A stretch of 64,000 bases of DNA from Ensifer sp. MPMI2T (lineage in GTDB: Bacteria > Pseudomonadota > Alphaproteobacteria > Rhizobiales > Rhizobiaceae): assembly GCF_004827385.1 (NCBI RefSeq), contig NZ_SRXN01000026.1, positions 34,634-98,633 of the forward strand. The letters run 5' to 3'. Positions 53,175-64,000 of the stretch are shown one piece after another; positions within the stretch are counted from its first letter, which is position 1; each line of letters begins with the position of its first letter. Under the pieces are notes generated by a model, which was not told the DNA's origin, made no database searches, and saw nothing but the letters and a program-made list of their open reading frames with translations. A program made the position numbers and the translations under genes.

Positions 53175-55442
53175 ATGAGAGACCTTTCCGCAGGTCCGCG
53201 CGTTCTCCTCAAGCGGTTGCGCGAGCTCATGGCGGAACCGCTTGAGCCGCAGGAGCGCCTGGACCGGATCGTGCGCCAGATCGCACAGAACATGGTCGCG
53301 GAAGTGTGCTCCGTCTACGTGTTGCGTTCCGATGGCGTGCTCGAACTTTACGCCACCGAGGGTCTTAACAAGACCGCGGTCCACCTGGCGCAGTTGAAGA
53401 TGGGCCAAGGTCTCGTCGGCACGATCGCCGCCTCCGCGCGGCCGCTCAATCTTTCCGATGCGCAGTCGCATCCCGCCTTCACCTACCTGCCGGAGACGGG
53501 CGAAGAGATCTATCACTCCTTCCTTGGTGTGCCGATCCTGCGTACCGGCCGCGCGCTCGGCGTTCTCGTCGTACAGAACAAGGCGATGCGCAACTATCGC
53601 GAAGACGAGGTCGAGGCGCTCGAGACGACGGCGATGGTTCTCGCCGAGATGGTCGCGACCGGCGAATTGAAGAAGATTACCAAGCCGGGACTCGAACTCG
53701 ATCTTTCGCGCCCGGTCGCGATCGACGGCAACAGCTTTGGCGAAGGCATCGGTCTCGGTTACGTCGTGTTGCACGAGCCGAGAATCGTCGTGACGAACCT
53801 GCTCAACGAGGATACCGAACAGGAACTGCAGCGCCTGGCAGAAGCGCTCGGGTCGCTCCGCATCTCGATCGACGACATGCTGTCGCGCCGTGACGTATCG
53901 ATGGAGGGCGAGCACAGGGCAGTGCTCGAAACCTATCGCATGTTCGCTCACGATCGCGGCTGGGTGAGGAAGCTTGAAGAAGCGATCCGCAACGGCCTGA
54001 CGGCGGAAGCGGCCGTCGAACGGGTCCAGAGCGAGACCAAGGCGCGGATGATCCGGCTCACGGACCCCTATCTGCGCGAGCGGATGCACGATTTCGACGA
54101 CCTTGCCAATCGGCTGCTGCGCCAGCTTTCCGGCTATGGCGCCAAGCTGTCGGCCGCCGATTTCCCCAACGATGCGATCATCGTCGCCCGCGCCATGGGG
54201 GCGGCCGAGCTGCTCGACTATCCGCGAGAAAGAGTTCGTGGCCTGGTCCTTGAAGAAGGCGCGGTCACGAGCCATGTAGTGATCGTCGCCCGCGCCATGG
54301 GGATTCCGGTCGTGGGCCAGGCGGCAGGTGCCGTGGCGCTTGCCGAGAACCGTGACGCGATCATCGTTGATGGTGACGACGCGAAGGTGCATTTGCGGCC
54401 ATTGGCCGACCTGCAGCGGGCCTATGAGGAGAAGGTGCGGTTCCGTGCCCGCCGGCAAGCTCAGTTTCGCGCGCTGAAAGACGTCGAGCCACTGACGAAG
54501 GATGGCAAGCGCATCACACTGCAGATGAACGCCGGCCTGCTGGTCGATTTGCCGCATCTGAACGAGGCGGGAGCGGAAGGCATCGGCCTTTTCCGCACAG
54601 AGCTGCAGTTCATGATCGCTTCGACCATGCCGAAGGCCGAGGAACAGGAGGCCTTCTATCGCAGCGTGCTGAAGCAAACGGGCGGCAAGCCGGTGACCTT
54701 CCGCACGCTCGACATCGGCGGCGACAAGGTCGTACCCTATTTCCGTGCGGCGGAAGAGGAAAACCCGGCGCTCGGCTGGCGCGCGATCCGGCTCTCGCTC
54801 GACCGGCCGGGGCTTCTGCGCACGCAGTTGAGGGCGATGCTGAGAGCGGCCGCCGGTGCCGAACTCAAGCTGATGCTGCCGATGGTGACGGAAGTCTCCG
54901 AGCTCAAGATGGCGCGCGAACTTTTGCAGAAGGAGATCGAGCGTCAGTCGAAGCTTGGCGAGCAGTTGCCGCGCAAGCTGCAATTCGGTGCGATGCTGGA
55001 AGTTCCGGCCCTGATGTGGCAGCTCGACGAGCTGATGGCAGAGGTGGATTTCGTTTCCGTCGGTTCGAATGATCTCTTCCAGTTCGCGATGGCGGTCGAC
55101 CGCGGCAACGCACGCGTGTCCGATCGTTTCGACATTCTCGACCGACCATTTCTGCGCATCCTGCGCGAGATCGTGCGGGCCGGTGAGCGCAATGACACGC
55201 CGGTCACGCTCTGCGGCGAAATGGCTGGTAAGCCGTTGTCGGCGATGGCGCTGCTCGGTCTTGGCTTCCGCTCGGTGTCGATGTCGCCGACCGCAGTCGG
55301 GCCGGTCAAGGCGATGCTCTTGGCGCTCGATGCCGGCAAGCTGGCCGAGATCCTGGAAGCTGCGCTCGACGACGTGAAATCCCAAACGCCCGTTCGGCAG
55401 CTCCTTGTCGATTTCGCAGCAGCGAACGGCATACCGGTTTAG
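53175..55442 (+). CDS. ptsP: PTS-Ntr enzyme I (phosphoenolpyruvate-protein phosphotransferase)
   Basis: 755 residues. N-terminal GAF domain (about 30-165), then PEP-utilising N-terminal domain, the swivelling phosphohistidine domain with EGAVTSHVVIVARAMGIPVV (active H367) and the TIM-barrel PEP-binding domain with GIGLFRTELQFM and SVGSNDLFQFAMAVDRGN and the C-terminal CGEMAG cysteine. It phosphorylates NPr in the nitrogen PTS, which regulates carbon, nitrogen and potassium physiology rather than sugar uptake. GGAG before the ATG. It lies between lysC and prfA; no NPr or EIIA-Ntr in the window. Confidence 0.96.
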   Translation: MRDLSAGPRVLLKRLRELMAEPLEPQERLDRIVRQIAQNMVAEVCSVYVLRSDGVLELYATEGLNKTAVHLAQLKMGQGLVGTIAASARPLNLSDAQSHPAFTYLPETGEEIYHSFLGVPILRTGRALGVLVVQNKAMRNYREDEVEALETTAMVLAEMVATGELKKITKPGLELDLSRPVAIDGNSFGEGIGLGYVVLHEPRIVVTNLLNEDTEQELQRLAEALGSLRISIDDMLSRRDVSMEGEHRAVLETYRMFAHDRGWVRKLEEAIRNGLTAEAAVERVQSETKARMIRLTDPYLRERMHDFDDLANRLLRQLSGYGAKLSAADFPNDAIIVARAMGAAELLDYPRERVRGLVLEEGAVTSHVVIVARAMGIPVVGQAAGAVALAENRDAIIVDGDDAKVHLRPLADLQRAYEEKVRFRARRQAQFRALKDVEPLTKDGKRITLQMNAGLLVDLPHLNEAGAEGIGLFRTELQFMIASTMPKAEEQEAFYRSVLKQTGGKPVTFRTLDIGGDKVVPYFRAAEEENPALGWRAIRLSLDRPGLLRTQLRAMLRAAAGAELKLMLPMVTEVSELKMARELLQKEIERQSKLGEQLPRKLQFGAMLEVPALMWQLDELMAEVDFVSVGSNDLFQFAMAVDRGNARVSDRFDILDRPFLRILREIVRAGERNDTPVTLCGEMAGKPLSAMALLGLGFRSVSMSPTAVGPVKAMLLALDAGKLAEILEAALDDVKSQTPVRQLLVDFAAANGIPV

Positions 55443-55460
55443 ACAGGATTGAAGCGTCCT

Positions 55461-55566
55461 TACAGCGCCGCGCGTCCAATCAGATGCGCAACGATCGCTG
55501 TAGTGCTTTGAGTTGCTGCATGATTTTGTCCTTAAATCGATTCCGATTTAAGGAATCATGCAGCAG
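55461..55566 (+). repeat. RIME copy J (complete)
   Basis: Both palindromes intact: TACAGCGCCGCGCGTC first, then CTGCATGATTTTGTCCTTAAATCG / CGATTTAAGGAATCATGCAG. It separates ptsP from prfA. Confidence 0.85.
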
Positions 55567-55613
55567 CCACGCCCGGAGGAACCCGGGCGGGGCGAACGCA
55601 TTTGGAGTTACAT

Positions 55614-56696
55614 TTGGCAAAGCTTCCCGTTGAAAAGATGCGCGAACTGGAGCGTCGGTTCGGTGAAATCGAGGCTCGTATGTCGGCAGGCCCGGCGGCA
55701 GACGTCTATGTGAAACTGGCCTCGGAATATTCCGAGTTGCAGCCGGTCGTGGCGAAGATCCGTTCCCATGAGAAGGCCATGGCTGAGCTCGCCGACATCG
55801 ACGCCATGCTTGCCGACCGGACGACGGACAAGGAGATGCGCGACCTCGCGGAGATGGAAAAGCCCGAGGTCGAGGAACAGATCGAAGCGCTCGAGCAGGA
55901 GATTCAGATCCTGCTTCTGCCGAAGGACGCAGCTGACGAAAAAAGCGCGATCCTTGAAATCCGCGCCGGCACGGGCGGCTCGGAGGCGGCACTCTTTGCC
56001 GGCGATCTCTTCCGAATGTACGAGCGCTATGCCTCGACCAAGGGCTGGCGTGTCGAGGTCCTTTCCGCAAGCGATGGCGAGGCTGGTGGCTACAAGGAAA
56101 TCATCGCCACGGTGTCGGGTCGGGGTGTTTTCTCGCGATTGAAGTTCGAATCGGGCGTCCACCGCGTGCAGCGCGTGCCGGAGACGGAGGCGAGCGGGCG
56201 CATCCATACCTCCGCTGCGACGGTGGCGGTTCTGCCAGAGGCTGAAGAGATCGACATCGATATCCGGCCCGAGGATATCCGCATCGATACGATGCGGTCG
56301 TCGGGCGCTGGCGGCCAGCACGTCAACACCACCGACTCGGCGGTCCGCATTACGCATATGCCGACAGGCATCGTCGTCACGAGTTCGGAGAAATCGCAGC
56401 ATCAAAACCGCGCCAAGGCGATGCAGGTGCTGCGCTCGCGGCTCTTTGACATGGAGCGCCAGCGTGCCGACAGCGAGCGGTCGGCGGATCGCAAGAGCCA
56501 GGTCGGTTCCGGCGATCGCTCGGAGCGTATCCGCACCTATAATTTCCCGCAGGGCCGCATCACAGATCACCGCATCAACCTGACGCTTTACAAGCTCGAC
56601 CGAATGATGGAAGGCGAGATCGACGAGGTTGTGGATGCGCTGCTGGCGGATCACCAGGCGAGCCAGCTCGCGCTGCTCGGCGAGCAGCAGGGCTGA
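55614..56696 (+). CDS. prfA: Peptide chain release factor 1
   Basis: 360 residues beginning at TTG 55614 (GGAG seven bases before it); the next ATG is too far in and would remove the conserved [13 protein letters not shown] start. Contains the PXT-type tripeptide region and GGQ at residues 233-235 ([17 protein letters not shown]), the site methylated by PrmC, then [11 protein letters not shown]. It terminates translation at UAA/UAG. RIME copy J precedes it; prmC follows seven bases after the stop. Confidence 0.97.
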   Translation: MAKLPVEKMRELERRFGEIEARMSAGPAADVYVKLASEYSELQPVVAKIRSHEKAMAELADIDAMLADRTTDKEMRDLAEMEKPEVEEQIEALEQEIQILLLPKDAADEKSAILEIRAGTGGSEAALFAGDLFRMYERYASTKGWRVEVLSASDGEAGGYKEIIATVSGRGVFSRLKFESGVHRVQRVPETEASGRIHTSAATVAVLPEAEEIDIDIRPEDIRIDTMRSSGAGGQHVNTTDSAVRITHMPTGIVVTSSEKSQHQNRAKAMQVLRSRLFDMERQRADSERSADRKSQVGSGDRSERIRTYNFPQGRITDHRINLTLYKLDRMMEGEIDEVVDALLADHQASQLALLGEQQG

Positions 56697-56702
56697 GCCG
56701 CA

Positions 56703-57584
56703 ATGGCCGAGACGCTCGACCGCCTTCTTACCGAGAGCCGCGACAGGCTGAAGGCCGCGGGTATCGAGACGGCGGCGCTCGATGCGCGGCATCTGATTTC
56801 CGGGCTGCTCGGGCTTTCACTGGTTGCATTGATGACACGGGGAGGGGAGGCGGTCGATGACGCCGATGTCGCCCGCGTCCGTGCCGCGGTCGCCCGTCGC
56901 GTCGCGCGTGAGCCGGTCTACCGCATCCTGGGCGAAAGAGAATTCTACGGACTGACCCTCAAGCTCTCGAAGGACACGCTCGAACCGCGACCGGACACGG
57001 AGACGCTGGTTAATTGCATGATCCCGCATATGCGGCGGATTGTCGCCAGCAAGGGGAGCTGCCGGATCATCGACCTCGGCACAGGAACAGGCGCAATCTG
57101 TCTCGCTCTTCTCGATCAGGCACTTGAAGCGCGCGGTCTCGGTACCGATATATCGGAAGACGCCTTGGCAACGGCGCGCGACAACGCAGAGCGCAACGGG
57201 CTTGCCGGACGATTCCAGACGCTTCGGAGCAACTGGTTCGATAAGCTCGAGGGGCGGTTCGATGTGATCGTCTCAAATCCGCCTTATATCCAGTCCAAAG
57301 TTGTCGAAGAGCTTGAGCCGGAAGTGAAATTGCATGATCCGGCCGCTGCTCTTGATGGCGGAGAAGACGGGCTGAATGCCTATCGCGCCATCGCCCTTCA
57401 CGCCGATCGTCATCTTGAAGCAGACGGCGTAATCGGCTTGGAAATCGGTTTCGATCAAAAGCAGGCGGTAACGGCGCTGTTCGTGGCGCAAGGGTTTCGC
57501 TTGCATGACAGCGCGAAGGATCTTGGTGGCAACGACCGGGTCCTGATGTTTCAGCGCGACGGAGAAGGCGGCAGCGATCGTTGA
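56703..57584 (+). CDS. prmC: Release factor glutamine methyltransferase
   Basis: 293 residues. Helical N-terminal domain (1-80), YRILGEREFYGLTLKLSKDTLEPRPDTETLV, SAM site IIDLGTGTGAICLALL (about 121-136), LGTDISEDAL and the substrate motif NPPY at 192-195 (VSNPPYIQS). It methylates the glutamine of the GGQ motif in release factors, here encoded by the adjacent prfA. Seven bases separate the two, so they are co-transcribed. Confidence 0.96.
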   Translation: MAETLDRLLTESRDRLKAAGIETAALDARHLISGLLGLSLVALMTRGGEAVDDADVARVRAAVARRVAREPVYRILGEREFYGLTLKLSKDTLEPRPDTETLVNCMIPHMRRIVASKGSCRIIDLGTGTGAICLALLDQALEARGLGTDISEDALATARDNAERNGLAGRFQTLRSNWFDKLEGRFDVIVSNPPYIQSKVVEELEPEVKLHDPAAALDGGEDGLNAYRAIALHADRHLEADGVIGLEIGFDQKQAVTALFVAQGFRLHDSAKDLGGNDRVLMFQRDGEGGSDR

Positions 57585-57915
57585 AAAAATGCTGCACCGG
57601 CGCATCTCTTTTCTCGAAGGCAAAGAAAGGGCTTGGAATCCTAAAGGAAGCGGGCTAGTTTGCCCCGCGCACTGGGCAGAAGGTCATTGACCAAAGATTC
57701 GTTCCGGTATGACCTGGCCACGGGGATTGCTCTCAAGAAAGAGTTGCTAGGGTTCGACAGTGCCTCGTGCGGGTACCTGTTAATTTAACGTCAGCCGGCG
57801 CCGAGATCGCGATATGCGGTCTGTTGCGGCGCGTGTTTTCTCGGGCGTGGACAGATCCCGCCGGGATGCGGAACCACATGATCATCATTATCAAGAAAAT
57901 TCGGGTGAATGTACA
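57585..57915. other. Intergenic region, no gene seen
   Basis: About 330 bases between prmC and the DUF4167 gene. There is a GGTCAT/ATGACC inverted repeat (57682-57714) but no clear promoter, terminator or RNA gene. In-frame extensions of the downstream gene into this region lack a start signal. Confidence 0.4.
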
Positions 57916-58554
57916 ATGAGGCCAGGACAGCAAAACAAGCGCGGCCGTGGGCGAAACAACAACAATAACGGAAACAACAATCACAATCGTAAGGGATCCA
58001 ATCCGCTTACGCGGACTTACGACAGCTCCGGCCCCGACGTGAAGATTCGCGGCACGGCCCAGCACATCGCCGAGAAGTACGCCGCCCTTGCGCGCGACGC
58101 CCAGAGCTCCGGCGACCGCGTCATGGCCGAAAACTACCTGCAGCACGCCGAGCACTACAACCGCATCATCGCAGCCGCCCAGGCACAGATGCAGGATCGT
58201 TTCCAGCGCGAAGAGCGCCAGGACTATCAGGAAAGGGACGTGGTCGATCGCGATCAGGACGATCTGGATCAGGTCTATGCCGAGGAGGCGCCTGTCTCGA
58301 TCGCAGCCCCGGTGAGCGCGCCGCAGCCGATGATCGACGGTTCCGGTCCACAGCCGGTGATCGAAGGCACGCCCGCCGAAGTTGCGATGGAAGAGGAAAC
58401 GCCTGCGGCTACATCCAGCCGTCCGGCCTCTCGCCGTCGCAGCGCGAGCCGCCCGCGTCGCCAGCCGCGCCGCACGCAGGAGGAGGCATCGGGCGACGCC
58501 CAGCCGGCCGGTGATTCTGCCGGCGATGCGCCGGCGCTCGCCACCTCCGAATAA
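57916..58554 (+). CDS. DUF4167 domain protein
   Basis: 212 residues. N-terminal low-complexity Arg/Asn stretch (QNKRGRGRNNNNNGNNNHNRKG, about residues 5-27), then the DUF4167 core RTYDSSGPDVKIRGTAQHIAEKYAALARDAQSSGDRVMAENYLQHAEHYNRIIAAAQAQ (about 32-92) and a disordered acidic/basic C-terminus (RRRSASRPRRQPRRTQEEAS). The family is Rhizobiales-type and its function is unknown; the Arg/Asn-rich start and basic tail suggest nucleic-acid contact (inference). Followed by a strong terminator. Confidence 0.88.
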   Translation: MRPGQQNKRGRGRNNNNNGNNNHNRKGSNPLTRTYDSSGPDVKIRGTAQHIAEKYAALARDAQSSGDRVMAENYLQHAEHYNRIIAAAQAQMQDRFQREERQDYQERDVVDRDQDDLDQVYAEEAPVSIAAPVSAPQPMIDGSGPQPVIEGTPAEVAMEEETPAATSSRPASRRRSASRPRRQPRRTQEEASGDAQPAGDSAGDAPALATSE

Positions 58555-58601
58555 GCCTCTTTACAGTTGCGCTTACGGCCCTCGGCCCACGAACTGTTGA
58601 A

Positions 58602-58629
58602 AGCCCGGCTGCTTGGCGGCCGGGTTTTC
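58602..58629 (+). terminator. Rho-independent terminator of the DUF4167 gene
   Basis: CCCGGC-tgcttggcg-GCCGGG followed by TTTTCT. Confidence 0.8.
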
Positions 58630-58725
58630 TATGTCTGCCGCTTGCTCCCCGGACCCATGCTTTCTGCTGGGTTCGGGTCGCTTCACCTGCCCGTCGAGAT
58701 TTCCCAAGCGGCTCACGCGGCGGGC

Positions 58726-58753
58726 CTTTAATTTCTGAAATGCTGCCCCATAT
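58726..58753 (+). promoter_or_regulatory. RpoH (sigma32) heat-shock promoter of clpB
   Basis: CTTTAAT (one mismatch to CTTGAA-A), 13-base spacer, CCCCATAT. It lies about 165 bases before clpB, and a RIME half copy falls in the leader. Confidence 0.65.
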
Positions 58754-58799
58754 TCCGCTTCGAAGACTTGATCACGCGCAATGCGAGGACGAGATCTCA

Positions 58800-58840
58800 C
58801 TGCATAATTCCTTAGATCGAAATCGATCTGAGGATACAGG
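58800..58840 (-). repeat. RIME copy K (second palindrome only)
   Basis: CTGCATAATTCCTTAGATCG...CGATCTGAGGATACAGG, in minus orientation, inside the predicted clpB leader. Confidence 0.6.
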
Positions 58841-58919
58841 CTCGCCGAATGCGGGAGCCTGATCCTGAAACACCGGCCAGTGCCACGAAGATGGGCTCGC
58901 CGGGCTATGGAGGTAGAGA

Positions 58920-61526
<2,607 letters not shown>

Positions 61527-61547
61527 GGCAGGGCATCCAAGAAACAG

Positions 61548-61575
61548 AAAAGGCCGCCGAGGGGCGGCCTTTTTG
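61548..61575. terminator. Rho-independent terminator of clpB (bidirectional)
   Basis: AGGCCGCC-gagg-GGCGGCCT, with A-run on the left and TTTTT on the right. It can also stop minus-strand transcripts from the M23 peptidase gene. Confidence 0.85.
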
Positions 61576-61578
61576 CAT

Positions 61579-61640
61579 TACAGTGCGCGTCCAATCGGAC
61601 TCGCAAGGTCGCTGTAGCACTTTGAATTGCTGCATGAGGT
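61579..61640 (+). repeat. RIME copy L (first palindrome and truncated second)
   Basis: TACAGTGCGCGTCCAATCGGACTCGCAAGGTCGCTGTAG, then ATTGCTGCATGAGG; the second palindrome is cut off. Confidence 0.75.
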
Positions 61641-61645
61641 AAGCG

Positions 61646-63601
61646 TTACTTGCTCGCGACCTCGTTGCCCTCGTCCTTGCCGAGCAGTTCATCGATCCGT
61701 TGGCGTTCCTTTTCGAACTTAGCCAACGCTTCTCCCTTGAGCGACTTGCCGCCGGGCAGGCGGATGCGCAAGGGATCCACCTTGTTGCCGTTGACGATCA
61801 GCTCGTAATGCAGGTGAGGCCCGGTCGAAAGCCCGGTCGTGCCGACCCAGCCGATCACCTGGCCCTGCACGACCTTGGCGCCAGGCTTGACGCTCTTGGC
61901 GATCGCGCTCTGGTGGTTGTAGGACGAGACGTAGCCGTTGGCGTGGCGGATCAGCGTCTGGTTGCCGTAGCCGCCGGAATCCCAGCCGGCTTTCTCGACC
62001 GTACCGTTGCCGGCGGCGATGATCGGCGTGCCACGCGGCGCCGACCAGTCTACACCCGTATGCATGCGCGAGAACCCGAGGATCGGGTGGCGGCGCATGC
62101 CGAAACCGGAACGGAAATGGCCATTCGGGACGGGATTGCGCAGAAGGAACTGGCGGATGCTCTTGCCGTCCTTGTCGAAGTAGTCGATCGAATTGTCTTC
62201 CGGATCCTGAAAACGGTAGAAGCGGGTCTCGGCGTCGCCGAACTTGGCATTCACGTAGAGAAGTTCGGAGTCTTCCGTCGCGAGCCCACTTTCGTCGGTG
62301 ACCGAAAAGAAAGCCTCGAGCGAATCGGTGGACTTCAGCTGCGCCTGGAAATCGACATTGCTCGCCAACAGCTTGACCACCAGGGCCACCATGTCGGAAT
62401 TCATGCCGTAGGAAAGGGCGGCTCGATAGATACCGTCGTAGACGCGCGGCAGATCGTGGCCGCTGGTGACGACCGGCGTGCCGTTGTCGTCGAAGGCAGT
62501 CGCGACCGCATCGAGTTTCGGCGGCTCCGCACCGGGGATGAAACGCCCCCGGTCGTCGACGGCCATGGTGAGCACGTGACGGTTGCGCGAGTAGATGGTG
62601 GCGCGCACGATGCGCGCTTCTTCGCCCTTCTGAATGATGCCGATCCGCAGCACGTCGCCGGCGGCCAGTTCCTTGGCGCCAAGGGCCTCTGCAATATAGC
62701 CTCCGGCATCCTCGGCCTGCGCGTTGGCGTAGCCGGCATTCACCATCACGGTTGCAATCGGCGTCGGGCGGCGTACCGGGATGACGTCGTCGGCGTATTC
62801 GGTGCTCTGCTTGGTGATGTTCTCGTAGGCGGAAACGCTCATGTTCTCTTCGACGATCCGGGCCGAAAGCCCCTGGATCAGATCGAGATCGCCGGTATCC
62901 GAAGCGAAGCGTTGCGGGTCGACATAGAAGAGCGAGGCAACCTGCGTATTGCCCTCCGTCAGGACCGAGCCGTTGGTGCGGACGTTTTCTTCCACCTCGT
63001 CGAGCGACATGGATGGCCCGAAGGTGAGGCCAGATCCCTTCAGCGGAAAGTCGACGGTTTTCAGCGCCACTTCCGATTCGACATCCGAACCGTAGATGGT
63101 GCCCGTCCTTGCTGCCGGAGCTTCGGCGTCCGCGTCGTCGGTCGCAAAAATCGCCAGTGGATCGAATGCGGGATAGTTTTCGGACGTCTGATGGTTGGCC
63201 GCGAGCGCCATCTTGACATGGACGAAGGGTTGTCGGCGGACGACCTCCTTCTCGCCGTCATGGATCATCGTCGAGACTTCCATCACCGTCTTGTCGGCCG
63301 GCTTGGCGACGATGTTGGGCGAGAGGATGCGGTCGCCGCGCTTCGCGGTGTTGATCGGTCCGCCGCCCGGAGCGGAGGGATCGAGTGCCGCAAACGCCTC
63401 GGCCGGGATCGCCAGTTGCTGTCGGCCGTCGAGAGCCGCAAAGAGGGCAACACCCATCAACAGGCTCGATGTGATCCCTGTGAGGAACGTGCCCGACAGC
63501 CAGCGCACCGAGATCTCGCGCCGGTCCGGCGCGCGACGGCCATCCGCAAGGATCGGCGGCTGGTCGCCGAGCGACCGGACCATTTTCTTGTCGGTGTTCA
63601 T
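61646..63601 (-). CDS. M23 family metallopeptidase, membrane anchored
   Basis: 651 residues. N-terminal TM helix (about residues 35-55), a large periplasmic part (60-470), and a C-terminal LytM/M23 domain (about 500-610) with HTGVDWSAPRGTPI (metal H and D), GNQTLIRHANGYVSSYNHQS and HLHYEL (catalytic HxH). It cleaves peptidoglycan cross-bridges; the full set of metal residues suggests an active enzyme. The end is GKSLKGEALAKFEKERQRIDELL. Probably one gene transcribed alone. Convergent with clpB. Confidence 0.93.
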   Translation of the reverse strand: MNTDKKMVRSLGDQPPILADGRRAPDRREISVRWLSGTFLTGITSSLLMGVALFAALDGRQQLAIPAEAFAALDPSAPGGGPINTAKRGDRILSPNIVAKPADKTVMEVSTMIHDGEKEVVRRQPFVHVKMALAANHQTSENYPAFDPLAIFATDDADAEAPAARTGTIYGSDVESEVALKTVDFPLKGSGLTFGPSMSLDEVEENVRTNGSVLTEGNTQVASLFYVDPQRFASDTGDLDLIQGLSARIVEENMSVSAYENITKQSTEYADDVIPVRRPTPIATVMVNAGYANAQAEDAGGYIAEALGAKELAAGDVLRIGIIQKGEEARIVRATIYSRNRHVLTMAVDDRGRFIPGAEPPKLDAVATAFDDNGTPVVTSGHDLPRVYDGIYRAALSYGMNSDMVALVVKLLASNVDFQAQLKSTDSLEAFFSVTDESGLATEDSELLYVNAKFGDAETRFYRFQDPEDNSIDYFDKDGKSIRQFLLRNPVPNGHFRSGFGMRRHPILGFSRMHTGVDWSAPRGTPIIAAGNGTVEKAGWDSGGYGNQTLIRHANGYVSSYNHQSAIAKSVKPGAKVVQGQVIGWVGTTGLSTGPHLHYELIVNGNKVDPLRIRLPGGKSLKGEALAKFEKERQRIDELLGKDEGNEVASK

Positions 63602-64000
63602 GCCAAGCTGAAGGCCCCCGATAACTCTAACCGTATTCTTGCGCCGATACGTTACGCAAAGATGTGCATCCTCGAAGCGTCGAAGTCAAATCGGCGAGGA
63701 AAGGGCCCCACCGCCTGTCCCCTGAAGCGAAGCATCGATGATGTCGCTTAGATCGGCCGATTGTGAAGAAGTGAGGGCGAAATTGTGTCTCCACAGGGCG
63801 GCGGATTCGGTGAAGAAAGAATCTTCGACCCGCAAAGCCTTATGCTGCCGAGGTTTGTCAGAAAACTGTCATTTTTTTTGAAAATGGTTGTTGACGTGTC
63901 GGGGAGGGTGGGTCTATAAGCCCGATCACTGACGAGGGCGGCGGCGCTGCTGGCGACGATGACCTTCGCTCTAGAGTTTCCAAGGGATTGGCTGAGGCTG
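63602..64000. other. Intergenic region ending in an rRNA operon leader
   Basis: 63602-63855 holds no supported gene. From about 63927 to the end the sequence is probably the transcribed leader of an rRNA operon, cut off by the window edge. Confidence 0.5.
63860..63919 (+). promoter_or_regulatory. Putative ribosomal RNA operon promoter with UP element
   Basis: An A/T-rich tract (63860-63888), TTGACG at 63891-63896, 17-base spacer, CTATAA at 63914-63919. The sequence after it (GGGCGGCGGCGCTGCTGGCG) and the layout match rhizobial rrn promoters; the RNA genes themselves lie beyond the window. Confidence 0.6.

Noticed and set aside
53154..55385. 743-codon open frame antisense to ptsP
   Set aside because: Mirrors the ptsP reading frame; the translated protein has no domain pattern.
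61700..63751. 683-codon open frame antisense to the M23 peptidase
   Set aside because: Codon shadow; no ribosome binding site or family match.

Overview
The window reads as a stretch of the main chromosome of a Sinorhizobium/Ensifer-type rhizobium (Rhizobiales, Alphaproteobacteria). The basis is the GC-rich coding style, the gene content and order (gloB-hisC-tyrC, ftsEX-ydcF-plsC, lysA-lptM-argH, etfBA-hbd, argJ-GNAT-mutT, comF-grxC-nitrilase-DUF1178, lysC-ptsP-prfA-prmC), several Rhizobiales-specific families (TIGR02302/DUF4175, DUF2125, DUF4167, CpdR) and twelve full or partial copies of a two-palindrome repeat that matches the Rhizobium-specific intergenic mosaic element (RIME). The exact species cannot be read from the sequence alone. 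No phage, transposase, plasmid backbone, CRISPR array or secondary-metabolite cluster is visible.

Layout. 1-3.5 kb: queuosine-precursor transporter with a possible preQ1-like leader, rpmB, a DUF3108 secreted protein and a DMT exporter. 3.5-9.6 kb: cupin and gloB, a methyltransferase, hisC-tyrC (aromatic amino acid/histidine synthesis), a DUF2125 protein and a ChaC-type cyclotransferase. 9.6-15.4 kb: ftsE-ftsX-ydcF-plsC on the minus strand with a perfect CtrA box in front, then a membrane protein, hpt and a CpdR-like receiver. 15.4-22.2 kb: TIGR02302 protein, lysA, lptM, argH and divergent tlpA. 22.2-31.7 kb: beta-hydroxyacyl-CoA dehydrogenase, ETF, rhomboid, cobalamin adenosyltransferase, a HIG1-like protein, SDR, YihY, GluQ-RS, AlkA-type glycosylase, HNH protein, DsbB. 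31.9 kb: tRNA-Leu(CAA). 32-36.4 kb: acyl-CoA synthetase, then a CelD-like acetyltransferase with a polysaccharide flippase.

36.5-47.4 kb: secA divergent from a parvulin PPIase (protein export and periplasmic folding), argJ-GNAT-mutT, a small membrane protein, an orphan Flp pilin bracketed by RIMEs, then methyltransferase / comF-grxC-nitrilase-DUF1178. 47.4-51.2 kb: ubiG, followed by three accessory-looking genes (DHFR-like, methyltransferase, ABC-F) lying between ubiG and lysC. 51.8-58.6 kb: lysC, ptsP (nitrogen PTS enzyme I), prfA-prmC (release factor and its methylase) and a DUF4167 protein. 58.7-63.6 kb: clpB behind an RpoH-type promoter, and an M23 peptidase. The window ends inside what looks like the promoter/leader of an rRNA operon.

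Most genes are core housekeeping. The most useful observations concern regulation and repeats: the preQ1-like pseudoknot over the yhhQ start codon, the CtrA box before ftsE, a LiuR-like operator before etfBA, RIME copies that supply protein C-termini and stop codons, and the structured leader of the ABC-F gene. I did not find a convincing wholly new multi-gene system.
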